Source of the DNA: Thamnaconus septentrionalis
Taxonomy: Eukaryota > Chordata > Actinopteri > Tetraodontiformes > Monacanthidae
Direction: 5' to 3'
Assembly: GCA_009823395.1 (NCBI GenBank)
Contig: CM020509.1
Coordinates: 6,632,001 to 6,696,000, forward strand
Length of the DNA: 64,000 nucleotides
The position numbers and the translations under genes were made by a program. How positions within the stretch are numbered: position 1 is the stretch's first letter; every line of letters starts with the position of its first letter. The notes beneath the pieces are model-generated. The model had not been told where the DNA came from, ran no database searches, and saw only the letters and a program-made list of their open reading frames with translations. This document shows positions 13,010 through 24,659 of the stretch, one piece after another.

Positions 13010-14178
13010 GAGGTGGGTGAAGAGATTATGCTTTGAAACAAGCACACCTGGCTTTCTGGGCAGAGTAGATGAGTATAGACTGCTGAGAAAACATGAAGAT
13101 AATTTGGAAGAGAAAATCAATAGCGGCTGCCAATACCAGTAAGTCGTGAGTCATGAAAAGGTTGCTTTCTACCTCATTAAGTAGCTTCACTCTTGGTGTC
13201 CTTCACATCACAAGCTCAAATACTCATCACCCTGGGGTATGGAGTGCCTGAGTTATAAAATCAAATCTTGCGCACAGAGTCTGGCGGGAAGTCTGGAAAT
13301 AATAGGAGACAGAGGTGAGGGAAAACATATCGAATGAACAGATGCTGGACCTCTCTGTCTTGAGTCGGATGCATTTGTACATGGCCCCCCCATCAAATAA
13401 AAAGATTTCATCACTATCCAGTTGATGAAATTATATGCCACCCAACAGTTGACACACAATTTCATTCACTTTTTTTCTTATTCATTCACGTTTTTTGCGT
13501 GACATGTCACTGATTGTGGGTGTGGGCACGGGTATACAGTACAGCCACTCCGGAAGTGCAGTGCCGGTGGGTGTGCTGAAGCAAACTTTTTAAAGTAGCC
13601 GGGTAGCAGAGAAAAAAACGAGAGTAAGCCAGAAGGAGCTAATGACGTACAAGGAAAGAGGATTTTACACGACTGGAGAAAGGCTACATGCACTTACCTG
13701 AGATGTCGCGGTTTTTGGAGACGTCCTCACCCGAGCGAGTCCAGATGCTAAAGATAAGTGATACGGCTACGGCTATCACCCGGATAACGCCACTTGTCTG
13801 TCAAGGACCCGGACAACCAGTAACCTACGCGTCATACCGTGAGTCAAGAACGCAATTGCTTACCCATGAGACTGGATGCTACGCTACAAACAACCTGTTG
13901 CCGTAACCTATATTTCTCTCTCATACACTCACGCATCCAAATATTTACGATCACATTCACCACTCGAAGCACCGACTCTGCCCGTTCGTGAGAATTCTGT
14001 TGTTCTCTGTGCCCACACACCGGCCCGCTACACGCATCCTCAACAGCCATACACACATTTTGTTCCCTTGAAGTGTTTTGTGTTCCCAAAGAATCACCAG
14101 CTGAGTATATTTGTGTTTCCCAGTGTTGATTACGAATTTGAGTATTTCAGTTTGCATACAAATCGTTTCCCTTGAGTG

Positions 14179-14220
<42 letters not shown>

Positions 14221-16247
14221 GCTGACGGTGGTTTACTTTGAGTTAAGTGGCAGGATTTGTCGCCTGACTGGTAATCCTGGGGCGGCCACCTTTACACCAG
14301 CACATGCAATCTATTTCCTTCTGCAAATTGAAAGTTTCAGTTTTTAAGGCTATGATGGTGCTTCTGTTAGATCAACAACACGGTAATCAACGATGATTCT
14401 GTTGACACATGGAGAGAAGATTGGTGCAATAGAGGGCCACTTTGAAAGGGATCAATATAGAGCCGTGAGCATGGCAGATCGAAGCGGAACTGCGTAATCA
14501 GTCCGTAACTGTCACGGAAGTGCAGAGTTGGAGTTTGATGTTTACTTTTAGACCTAAAAATTTCTTCAAAAACAAACAAACAAAAAAATGTTATTAACAG
14601 CATATTTACAAGTTGCCTTTAAAATATTACAAATGAATACAAAAATGTATATCTTAATAATTTGACTTCATTTACATTTAAAGGCTGAGTTTGCTCTCAG
14701 TGAACTTGGCTCATTGCTCCAGGCTTCTCAACGTAATAATTTAAATGATGTTACTGCTATTACATAAGTGCCCGGGTTAGCGAGGGTGCGTTGTTTGTCA
14801 CGTGTCGTTTCGCAGAAATGCCCCAACACTTCTCACCTGTCTCTACCGATCCATCTCACTTCCAGGGAAAAGTCACCGTAAAGGTCCACTGTCCGTGGGT
14901 GCAAACACACTTGCACACCGCTCAGTGGCACTGAACAATGTGAAATATCTTCCTGGAGCCTGTTTTTCTTCTGTTTTTCCATCTCCATGAATCAGAAGTT
15001 ATTTATTTAAAGCAACATGAAGGTATTTCTTAAACTGTCTGCACAAAGTGAATGAACAAACACAGACTGCTGGCAGGTTTAATGTTTCAAATTGTGAAAA
15101 AGTTTCCATTCAGCCAGTCAAACTTCTCATTAGAATATTCATGACCTATATCTATTTAACCTCAATGCAAAGTATTAAGTGTCATCGAGGATCAATAGCA
15201 AAGGACACAAATGTTTTGTTGTTGTTGTTGTTTTTTTAATGAAAAATCCAGACTGAAAAAAAATCCACATTTTCCTCCCGCCTTCATTTGCTTTGAAGTA
15301 ATTCTGTTTATTTCATGGATTTTTAGAGTGCATAGTTCTCTTCCTGCCCTTGTCCTGACTGTATTGCCATTGGAATTTGCATACGCATATTTGAGAGGTC
15401 TTGTCATTTCAGTGAAGTGACCTGGCAGGCGTTATGTACATGAGGAGACCTGCACAGACAAACCATTTTCTTGCCAGGCACTTCACATCATTGTGAATTC
15501 TATCATCGTGTCGCCTCAGGCTGACTGGATAAAAACTCATCCACAAAATGTAATTAGCTAACATAGAGCTTCAAGTGACTGAAGGCCAACTAATAATGTC
15601 TGAACCCTGCGTCTATCCGTTTCTTTTGGCATTCCTAATAATGCCAGTTTTAATTTTCAGTATTGATGATGCTCATTCTTTAAAAGTAGCTCAACCTTTT
15701 TTAGCAATACAAGTGCTGTTAAATACTAACACTTAAATAATAAAATTAAAAAAAACCTCCTTGGACAAATAGTATTTTTCAGAAAGAAAAATATAGTCAA
15801 ATGTTCAAAAATAAATTATTTCAGGAAATACTTAGTTGTCTCACAAGCTTCATTTTTGTAGCCATGCAGCGAACTGTTCCACAGGATTTGTTAACACTTG
15901 CTAATGCTGGTTGGCGGTCACGTCAAACTCGATTAGGAATCTCAGTAAGTGCTTGACATATAATCCTTAATAAGGAAAACTAGCTGAGGCAAGAGCAGAA
16001 GTGTCAATAAAGCTAAACTAGCTTACGTAACCTGCGCAACCAAATGGCTGTTTAAAAATGGCCTGGTCCAAGACCTCAGTAATGTTTCCACGTAGCTGAA
16101 GCTAGCGTTAACTGATTGAACCGCGAGTGGAGCCCAGTCAGCTCGAACATTGTCGTGTGTGAACTACAGATTTGGATTTACACTATACGGTTTTGGAAAT
16201 TTGGATCAGGTAACTACACAGTTATGTTAATGTGGACTAAAAGAGAC
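13010..16247. other. Non-coding region
   Basis: No gene is seen. It includes the TTA repeat and a minus-strand AG/GT-bounded frame (13698-13797) judged weak. An octamer-like ATTTGCAT lies at 15375-15382. The rest is AT-rich unique sequence. Confidence 0.5.
14180..14220 (+). repeat. (TTA)n microsatellite
   Basis: About 13-14 TTA units. Confidence 0.96.
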
Positions 16248-16283
16248 GTTTTTGGATGTGATGACATGTTTACATCCAAACAC
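16248..16283. repeat. 12-bp inverted repeat, 12-nt loop
   Basis: GTTTTTGGATGT (16248-16259) and ACATCCAAACAC (16272-16283) pair at 11 of 12 positions, 60 bp before the MITE-like element. Confidence 0.6.
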
Positions 16284-16341
16284 TTGCTGGATATAGTTGT
16301 AAAGATACAAACAATTAGCATGGCTCATTAAGGACCCATTT

Positions 16342-16480
16342 GTGCTCAACTGAAAGGGGCTACAACTAACCAATGCAGTTTTTTTTTGTTTTTTTTAAAG
16401 ACCTAGCCCGAATTGCAAACACATCTCAATCATACAAACAAAATTGCATTGGTTAGTTGTAGCCCGTTTCAGTTGAGCAC
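16342..16480. mobile_element. MITE-like foldback element with 36-bp inverted repeats
   Basis: The left arm 16342-16377 (GTGCTCAACTGAAAGGGGCT...) and right arm 16445-16480 are reverse complements at 35 of 36 positions, the difference being AAGG versus AACG. A weaker T-rich/A-rich match continues about 15-20 bp inward. The spacer is 67 bp (16378-16444) with no coding potential. Near-perfect long inverted repeats around a short AT-rich core are typical of a MITE or foldback element of recent origin. I could not find a convincing target-site duplication immediately outside the arms, so the true ends or superfamily are unknown. A smaller hairpin (16248-16283) and a CTCF-like site (16491-16506) flank it. 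Confidence 0.6.
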
Positions 16481-16490
16481 GTTGTTCAAG

Positions 16491-16506
16491 CACTGCCCTC
16501 TAGTGT
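16491..16506 (-). promoter_or_regulatory. CTCF-like core motif
   Basis: On the minus strand the site reads ACACTAGAGGGCAG. It matches the CTCF core CCASYAGRKGGCRS at 13 of 14 positions; the first base differs. It lies 11 bp from the MITE-like inverted repeat (16342-16480). The GCCCTCTAGTG form is often carried by transposons, so it may have come with the element. Confidence 0.3.
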
Positions 16507-19500
16507 ATATATTGCTTAAGCACATTATCGCAAAATAGGCACGGGACTGTGTGGTCATTAATGTTTGAAAGTGATGTGCGTATTTAACGTGGGCAATCCG
16601 TACCTTATCTGCTTTGTACCGGTTTGGAGGCCTGATGAATTAGGCTGTTCTGGTTTTCTTTGAGGGAAGGTTATGCTGATAAATTATGTTGTTGAAAATG
16701 CTTTATCTTTCTTATCATTCTTTCTGAAAAAATCTAGGAAAAAAATGGTAGGAAGAGTGCAGCTATTTTTAAAAAAAATGTCTGAAAAGCTTTGAGTATT
16801 TACAGTGGCAAGGTTTCTTTTTTTTAATGCTTTTTTTCTTTACGTTTAATCTTTACATGACAACCCAGATTTATCTTCATCCTCGAAAATCCCGGCCATG
16901 AGGTTCGGATGCGCTGAATGAGTCTGTAAAAAGGGTGATGTGAAAAATGTTTATTCTGAACAAAATGTGTACGGCGTGATAAATCTTGTTTCCCTTGGAT
17001 CAGGGTGTGTTTGGCTGAAGTCTGCTTTTGCGTTACAGTCACTGCTGTTGTTCACGCTTGAAAATGCGCTCAAGCTTACTTGGTAATGTGGTTTTTCTGT
17101 CATAGTACAGTGAAGATAATCCATGCTTCTGCTTCTGAATTGTATTCAGCTTGTACCTTCTCAAGACATTGAAACTTAAATGTGTCAGCCTTGACTTTGG
17201 ATGATGACGACACATAAAACTGTTGGCTTTTGTTGCGTTGTGCCTGTTTCACGTTACACCCTTGAGTATATCTACGCAAAGTCATGCCGATGCTTTTGGA
17301 CTTAAGTATCTATTTTGTCATGCTTTTGGCTTCTAATTCTCCAGCCAATAGCAGTAAAAATGTCATTGCCATTATAACAGGTGTAATATTTTTCATACCA
17401 ACGGCTAATTCAAATCTGAATCACTGCATTAAGTGCGAAGATTTAAATAGAGATGCACAAAATTCACCACCAGGCACTTGCGTCAGGAGCAAATTGCATT
17501 TTAAGTGACTTTCACTTCCATCATTTGACTGAGATGGAATTTATTATGTGATCCATATGAAATAATCTACTCACAACCGCCCCTGTAGAAATTGTCAAAT
17601 TAGTTTATGTCAAGAGTAGGGTAACCTCTCAAAAGGGAAAATCCAAGGTGAACGGCCCTCACATCATCAGAGTCTGCAGCGGCACGCCGATACAGATCTT
17701 GATTAAGTGAGTCAATTGGTCCACGGAGGACGCTTTTCTCATATTGACCCTACGGATGTGTCATCATCAGCAATAACCTCGCAGAGCATTTGATAGGAAG
17801 TGCTCCTTTCATCAAGCTAAGGCACTGATCTCTACTCCCTGACAATCTCATCTCGGATGCTTCAGGAGGATTTCCAGATGATTTTAAACGAGGGCCAGCT
17901 GACACCCTTCAGTAAGTGCAAATGAACTCGCTTGCGACATCATCGAGGCGAAGCAATCAGCGGAGGCTGAGAACAAAGCGAGTCGAGGCTGAAAGCCCTC
18001 GTGACGCGTGTGTTCCTCCATCGCAAGGCGAGTTCGAGGTTTGATCTCTTTGTTTCAGTTCCCGTTGCTCTGATAGAACCCATGCAGGTCGAGAGCAAAT
18101 GTTCCTTTAAGCAAAATCAACTGCTATCATATTTTCCATCAGCAGCGTTTTCATTTTTCATATAACTCTATTTTGAAATGACCATGACTTTTTCTGCAGT
18201 GATTTTCCACCTGTCACAGTGCTGGATTTCTTAACAATATTTCCTGTATTGCTGTTGGACCCTTCACAGTAAATAGATCACATATTAATGTACTGATAGG
18301 ATTTCATTAACTCTACTGACTGTACTTAAAAACCTTTTGTGTCTTATAAAACACCATTAATATGCAACGCAGCGTAACTGGCTGCAGACTGAGATAATGG
18401 CTGTACGGGTAAGCGGACACATTATTCTCTGAGATGGCAACGACTCAAGTGTGGAGGACACTTGCATTTTAATATCGTCGGATCAATATTGTAACCGCAG
18501 TAACTTTGAAGCACTTCTCACTGTATGTGATCCAAATGCATACATGCTGTGTGTGTGCACTTTACTTGAAATTCTTTTCTCTGCACTCAAAAATCCAAAA
18601 CAACAGTCCAAACAGTGGCCTCGATGCTCTCTTGAGTTACACTTCCTGCACTGCATTGGTGGACGTTAATCATGTTGACTCCTAGTTTTTGATTGGAAAG
18701 TACAAGTTAGCTTTTGAGTTATGAGCACATTTGACGTCTCCTGTTGAAGAAGCAGATGGTTGCAATGCTGATTGCATGTTTCCGACACCCCAAGGACTTT
18801 GCTGCAGCTATTATGCTAGTATGTTCATCGGAGCTTGTAAGCACGCTCGTTCTCTGTCGATGGCAGAAGGACACCATCAGAACTGGGCTTTCTCAATTTC
18901 AATCACTCTCGAACGAGGCCACTGGCATGCACATGGGAAATGCAATTCTAAGTTGTTATGTCAGCATGTGTGACATCTCTGATGTTCTTAGTGTCGCAGA
19001 GTCCCTATCAGGCCCCCAGGGTCCAATATGGCAACTCATTTATTTCAATGGAGTTGCTCGCTTGGCGCATACGCTGAAGAAGTTTTTGGTGTCCAGATTG
19101 CTTCCGCATGATGACGCCCATAGAGCATGCACTGTCCAAAGGCTGTTTGGTCCGCATGGGATTTTTGGTTGCAGTACCCCAAGTGGCCACAGTGCCAGTC
19201 TGGTATCTAGTTCTTATAACACATCTATGGTCCCAACTGAGCCATTTAGAAATAAATAACATGCACAACTTTCCATAATAATACGTTTTAACATCTCACA
19301 TTTCACAAGAACACATCTGAGGTCACGAGCAAGAGAGATGTTTATTATCCATTTAAATCTAATAAGGGTTTGGCCTTGCCAGAGACAGTTGGGCGAGAGT
19401 TCAAACTCAAATTAATTAAAATCTGAAAACCAAGTGACAGCTTTTTAATTTAATTTTAAAATTTTAAACCACACCCATTATGCTTTTCCATGACATCAAA

Positions 19501-21353
19501 CAATTAGCAAGTAGTCTTAATTCATTAGCATTTCAATACAGTGAACATGTTTTTTTTCCCCTCAGTCTGCCCTAACCACCCTGACCGCTGACATCAAACG
19601 ATGAATCCTTAAAGGAGAATTAAGTCTGCCTGCTGGGAGGGTTGAGAACTGCAAATGACTAGTTCTGGCCAAGCAAGAGCTGGTGAAGAGGTTTGCCTCC
19701 GGGTTTCACAAGTCAGAAGGAAATTTTCATGCCGATACGATTCTGACCGTGAACTAGAAGGGAAAACATTTTGTTTTTCTAATTGAAATTCTCGTTCTAG
19801 CTCCAGATGAAAAGCAGTGAATATGACTTTTGGAGGTAGCAGCTGTAGTCCATTCCTTTATTTGTCGGCTTTTTTTTTTAATATCTCGGCCTAAAGATGA
19901 TTTCTGCCCTTGGGCCAGGAAGCACCTATTTCAAAAATAACTGCATTTTTACTCCACTGGTGACCCAGTTTTAATAGACATTCATCGTTCTTGCAGCAAA
20001 GTACTCCTTTAATGACCTCAGAGTCCGTTTAATGTTGCTGCTCATGCCAATTTTAACTGGGCCCCGAAAAAAAAGACCAAAACTCATATTTTAAGTAGAA
20101 AAGGAAGCATTTATAATTACCTCTCACACTTTATTATATATTTTCATGTGTTCATTTTCTCGACTGGCAAATGAATTTCCTGCACTCTTTGTCCTTGATC
20201 TGGCGGTGGGAGAGAGGAAGGGCGACGGCGGGCGACCTGCGGTAATAAGCATGTGATGAATCCTAGCCTAGCGCTGGGCTTCTCTGGGACGCGGTGCGAC
20301 GCTCAAGATGGTGGAAATTAAAGAGTTGTAATTATGTTTTCCTGTGGGGGCCCCGCAGTGACAAGCCGGTATTCATCAACGCAGAGCTGCAGCAGGTGCG
20401 CTGACCACATGCTCGCACTGAGCCGAATCTTTTTGGCACCTCGCTGTTAGTGAGCTGTATTCTGTCACAGTGCCGTTTGATTTTTTTGTTTGATTTATGG
20501 ATCATAATATTCCATAATGCCACGTGCAGGCTCTGCCTACGCCCAGCGTTCTATACGGCGCAGCTGGGCTCAGGGACGCGTTGCGCTGTCCCGTGGAGCA
20601 GACTGCCTGCTAAAATCTAATCCCGAATTCTTGCCAGTATGGAAAACAGTCTTGTCTTTGCCCCAGTTTCTTTACCGCTATGGAATCATTGATGAGGAAA
20701 AGCCGACTCACGCCAGCCGCAGCCAGAGGCGGCTAATGCTGCCGGCAGCAGCCCGTGCCTGACCCTTCAATCACACTGAATGCATCGAATGTTCACCCTC
20801 TGATGAAAGGACATTGGTCTCACACAAAAAAAGTCGCCCACTTTACCGGAAGCTCTCAAGGCCGTCAAGGTTCCCGGAATTTATTCAGAAATCCTTTTCG
20901 GTGGCGTTGCCAAAGTCAAATGTATACACGTTTATGAATCGTTCAGTAATTAGGGTCCGTCTCACTTTTGGCTGTTTATTCTTGCTTCTGATCTTCCCTC
21001 TAAAAAGCATGCAGCTCATATCATTTTGTTTTTGTTGTTGGTGCTTTTTGTATTTGCCTTGTCTTCTCTCCCGCTAAGGCTCTGTAATAGTCCGCTTTTT
21101 GTGCGCCTGTAACATTTAAACTGCGCACCGTTGCGGCTTACCGCCTATCACATTAAAAGGTAACATTTTCCCGTGGACGGAAAAAAAAAAAAAACGGGAC
21201 TGTAAAATCATTACAATCAGCCGCCTCTGTTGTTGAGCGAGAAACACCATCTGTCAGAGGAAGCTTGGAAGGCAGAGTGATGCGATGGCAGCTGCTCGGC
21301 TCTGCCGAAAACGTGGGCGGACAGGAGAAGGAATGTACAAAAGGAACCCTCAG

Positions 21354-21355
<2 letters not shown>
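16507..21355. other. Non-coding region
   Basis: 17690-17960 and 20160-20420 look CNE-like. 18744-19259 holds a 171-codon plus-strand frame without a recognised domain. Around 19440-19560 is an AT-rich block with CAATTAGC and TTCATTAGC homeodomain-type words. Confidence 0.5.
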
Positions 21356-21424
<69 letters not shown>

Positions 21425-21449
21425 TGTGTCTGTGTCTGTGTCTGTGTCT

Positions 21450-21521
<72 letters not shown>
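21356..21521 (+). repeat. Composite (TG)n-(TCTGTG)n-(TG)n microsatellite
   Basis: There are 166 bp of TG repeats with a central hexanucleotide block TCTGTG repeated about six times (21422-21458). It looks like a point-mutated TG unit that then expanded as a hexamer. Confidence 0.97.
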
Positions 21522-21523
<2 letters not shown>

Positions 21524-21646
21524 AGGAGCGCACAAGGCTGGCAGCCCATGAAAGATTACACCGCTGCTCCGAAAGAAAGGCGGTTCTGAAGGTGATCATA
21601 TCTCACACTGTTGTGCGTGCGCAGTGAGGGCTACATTAAAAGTCAT

Positions 21647-21649
<3 letters not shown>

Positions 21650-21679
<30 letters not shown>
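21650..21679 (+). repeat. (TC)n microsatellite
   Basis: About 15 TC units, 130 bp after the composite TG tract. Confidence 0.95.
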
Positions 21680-21681
<2 letters not shown>

Positions 21682-22416
21682 GGCTCCCTCACCTGCAGTC
21701 ACCCGCACGTACTCGCACTCAGACGGGCGCGAGGTAATGGATTGTTTCCTGGGTATTAGTTTAAATTAACCTCATTAAGGAAAGGGCCCGGCGCGGGTAA
21801 ACACGGCAACTAAACGGCCTCAGCAAGGCCACAAATCAGGCGCTGGGCTGATTAGTGGCGAGCTCCGTCCGCGGGAGCTTGCTGACTGGTAGACTCGGGC
21901 TGTTTTAGCTGTGGCGTGATTTTGTTTCAGGCGCCATCAAATTCCGAACAGCTTGACAATCAATAACAGCTCATCTGTCGTGATTGCTGGGAGCTGCGAT
22001 TGTGTTTTTGTTTTGCAAAAGACAAAATTGAGCCTGTTTAAACTCCATCGGCCGCGCAGCACGCTCTCCGAGTCTCAGACGACGCTTCGCCCAAACTTTA
22101 GAGGGATGAGAGCGCGAGTGCGTTCCCCACAACCCTCGATGTGGTTTGTGAGTGCAGTCGGGAGTGAAATCGCCCGTGCAATTAATGGGGGATTGTTGTT
22201 TGCTTTTCATGATCGACGCTCAGTGTGCAGTCTGTAAAACACACACACACACGCACCTTCTTCGCCGTGCGTGTTAGACTTAGAGAATTACACAAGTGAG
22301 CTTTTTCCCCCTCGGAACATCCGCTCAAACTACAAGGCAGCAGCGAACCTTTCAGCGGTTGAATAAAAACACAATTTTTACCCATTTAATACGACGTTGA
22401 AGACATTTTCAAATCC

Positions 22417-22446
22417 GGTCGTGTTGTTCATCTGAACAACACGACC
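22417..22446. repeat. Perfect 14-bp hairpin, 2-nt centre
   Basis: GGTCGTGTTGTTCA (22417-22430) and its exact reverse complement (22433-22446) are separated by TC. It is isolated in AT-rich unique DNA and not part of a recognised repeat. Confidence 0.85.
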
Positions 22447-22555
22447 CTGTAGAAGTTTGCAGTGGCCGATGACTCATGATAAACACTAATTCAACATCAG
22501 ATGAAATAAATAACAGCAATGACAGCCCCCATATTGTCCTTGTGGGCTCATCCAG

Positions 22556-22600
<45 letters not shown>
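22556..22600 (+). repeat. (ATCT)11 microsatellite
   Basis: About 11 ATCT tetranucleotide units followed by a variant GGTATCTG. Confidence 0.96.
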
Positions 22601-24308
22601 GGTATCTGTTAGCAGTAAATGGGTAATGTTTGAAAATTCAGGGTGAAAACTTGAGAACGAGAAGTGTATAATGACTTGGGTTTTTTGTATTTTTTGGTGG
22701 GAGGGCTGTCGTGTTGAGCTGCAGGTGTGTTAGAGGTGATAATCTCGATGGACTCATTAAAACCGTTGCCGGAGTTGGTTTCCCCCTCTGAAAAAACGAC
22801 GCACCGACGGTACTTCACTCAAACTGGCGAAATATAAAAGAAAGCGCTTATGCTCGCGTCTCATAGGTGTTGACGTTTGTTTCCCCTCGTCAGAACCCAC
22901 CATCCCACTCTGTTCTGAGTCGACAGAAACCTTAAAATGAAGATAACGACGCGTGTCAAACTGTTTTCCTCCACGCAGCCTCTCTGCTGTTGTCTGTATT
23001 AACTTTACATCCCTCATCATTAAAAGCGCGAGTGAGAAAGTGAGAAAATATAGTTAGGCAAACAAGAGGACGCTGAGGGAGGTTTTTCCCTCCTCGTAGC
23101 AGAAGAGGCACGTCATCACCCTCAGCGTGTGCGTTAAGAGGTGGCAACGTGCCTTACATGGTTGTAGGATTTTGATGAGTGTTGACTGCTCCTTCTCCAC
23201 TGACGTCCAGAAGGGAAAAGCAAGCATCCGAGGCTGTCCTGCAGGATACTGAAAAGCAGCTCATGTTCCTGTCTTCTTTGGCTTTGAGTGTGTCAGTGTA
23301 CGAAAACACACTTGAAGAATGCACACAGATGAAAGTCATCGTGGTTCAACATTATGCTCTGACGTTGATGTGGCCTGATATAAACGGAATAAAGTTTGTC
23401 TTTTTTTTATGCAGGAATATAATCACAGCGCTAATTGTTAATTAAAGTTGAATCTGCTTTCTTTTTGTCTACGCCACAACACAAAGCACAGCGACCCGGC
23501 ACTGCCGCTTGAACGGACCATTCCCGGAGGTGAAGGCAGAGTATTGGATTGACTGCTAATCTAATGTGCTCTTCATAATTTACCTCTGCAAACGATCGCA
23601 CACAGAGCCCAACTCTTATTAAGAGAACAGCAGTTACTCCAGGCCCCCACAAATTCGTGACATTTAACAAGATGGTGTCTGAAGCTGTGACTCACTTTGG
23701 CAACCTGGGGCATAATTTGACTCATCTTAACAAGTCTGCTCTTATAAGCATGATTGTGGCGTTTGGGATTTTTTCTTTTTTTTTTTCTTTCTTAAGGTCC
23801 CGTGGCTTTTTTAAAAGCACGGCGTCAATTTTCTAAATTTGTTTCTAATTTAAGCGTCATTACTGGACTTCAAAAAAAAAAAACGTGGCCACTTTTTCAA
23901 CTGTTGGAAGATGTAACGCACACTTTTGCAGAGGAGTAGTGCTCATGCTAAAATGAGCTTCATTGATGTTGAACAGCTAATATGCTCAATTTGCTTTGAG
24001 TGATGCTTGTGTTTACAAAACCAAATATCATTTCACTCTCATGGTGTTTATTCCTTGCGAGCAGTAAGGAGGATTTCTATGTCTTGGCAAAAACAAAAAT
24101 CCAACAACAACACCAAACACAACGCACGCATCTCCCTTTCTATCCTATCTACTCAGCTTTGAAGAAATTATTTTTGACGGCATAAAAATCGCAGCAGAGT
24201 CACTGAAAATGCTTCAATAAAAATTAGTTTATTTCTAAGAGAAATGCTGTAGGTTGGCTGTTTTTCGTTGTTTTTTTATTTTTTTGGTTGGATGTAGATG
24301 TTACAGCC

Positions 24309-24659
24309 TAAAGGTCCTCACACACTGGGAGTGAAGTCACGACGCAACTAATTCTCGTTTTTTTAAAACCTGTTGAAGTCTATGCAACCTTCCACACCGA
24401 AAATTCACTCTTGTGTCAAATTTTGCAAGGCTAAAAGGCGAATGGCTCGACCTCTGACCAATCGAAATGATGTTGGATGGTCGACAACGTCCCATCAAAA
24501 CTTCGGTAATTTATTCTCTTCCTCTGCAAACGTGGAGCCAGTTGACAGAGCTGTCCTTCAAATTGTGTGACGGACATTCTAAAGCACTGAAATTCAAGCT
24601 CCTGGATCGTCGCGTTGAACTCGCCCATCTCCTCTTATGTCGGCTTTTAAGGACCTTAA
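24309..24659 (-). mobile_element. Internally deleted PIF/Harbinger DNA transposon derivative
   Basis: The left end reads TAA followed by AGGTCCTCACACACTGGGAG (from 24312), a Harbinger-like terminus after a TAA, the usual TWA target duplication. The interior carries an N-terminal piece of Harbinger transposase on the minus strand. It is followed directly by typical element-end sequence (ATTGGTCAGAGG, then ACTCCCAGTGTGTGAGGACCT, minus strand). The catalytic domain and the Myb-like second gene are therefore gone. A possible right end is AGGACCT (24650-24656) plus TAA (24657-24659), which would make a 338-bp element with 7-bp termini. This right boundary is weak: the long terminal repeat is not reproduced there. 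Confidence 0.68.
24431..24639 (-). pseudogene. Broken PIF/Harbinger transposase N-terminus (HARBI1-like)
   Basis: In an intact element this protein would be the DDE-type nuclease of a PIF/Harbinger transposon, working with a Myb-like partner. On the minus strand an open frame from 24628 to 24431 contains GEFNATIQELE, then FRMSVTQFE, then QLAPRLQRKRINYR. This matches the start of fish Harbinger nucleases, where an F-R-M-S-x-x-x-F-[DE] helix is followed by a K/R-rich N-Y-R motif. The preceding HKRRW motif is at 24639-24625 but in another frame. Roughly ten codons between W and GEF appear to be missing, which gives a frameshift. After NYR the family match ends abruptly and non-coding element-end sequence follows, so all DDE residues are absent. 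It is clearly non-functional. The family call rests on motif recognition, without alignment. Confidence 0.7.

Larger units (their letters stand above)
21680..24308. other. Non-coding region with CNE-like start
   Basis: 21740-21960 (TTTAAATTAACCTCATTAAGG followed by GC-rich words) reads like a regulatory element. It also holds the ATCT repeat and the 14-bp hairpin at 22417. No gene is seen. Confidence 0.5.

Noticed and set aside
20580..20603. REST/RE1-like GCGCTGTCC...GGAGCAGA
   Set aside because: Spacing is one base too long and the second half has two mismatches.
21265..21589. Several Val-Cys or Thr-His repeat frames
   Set aside because: Pure translations of the TG microsatellite.
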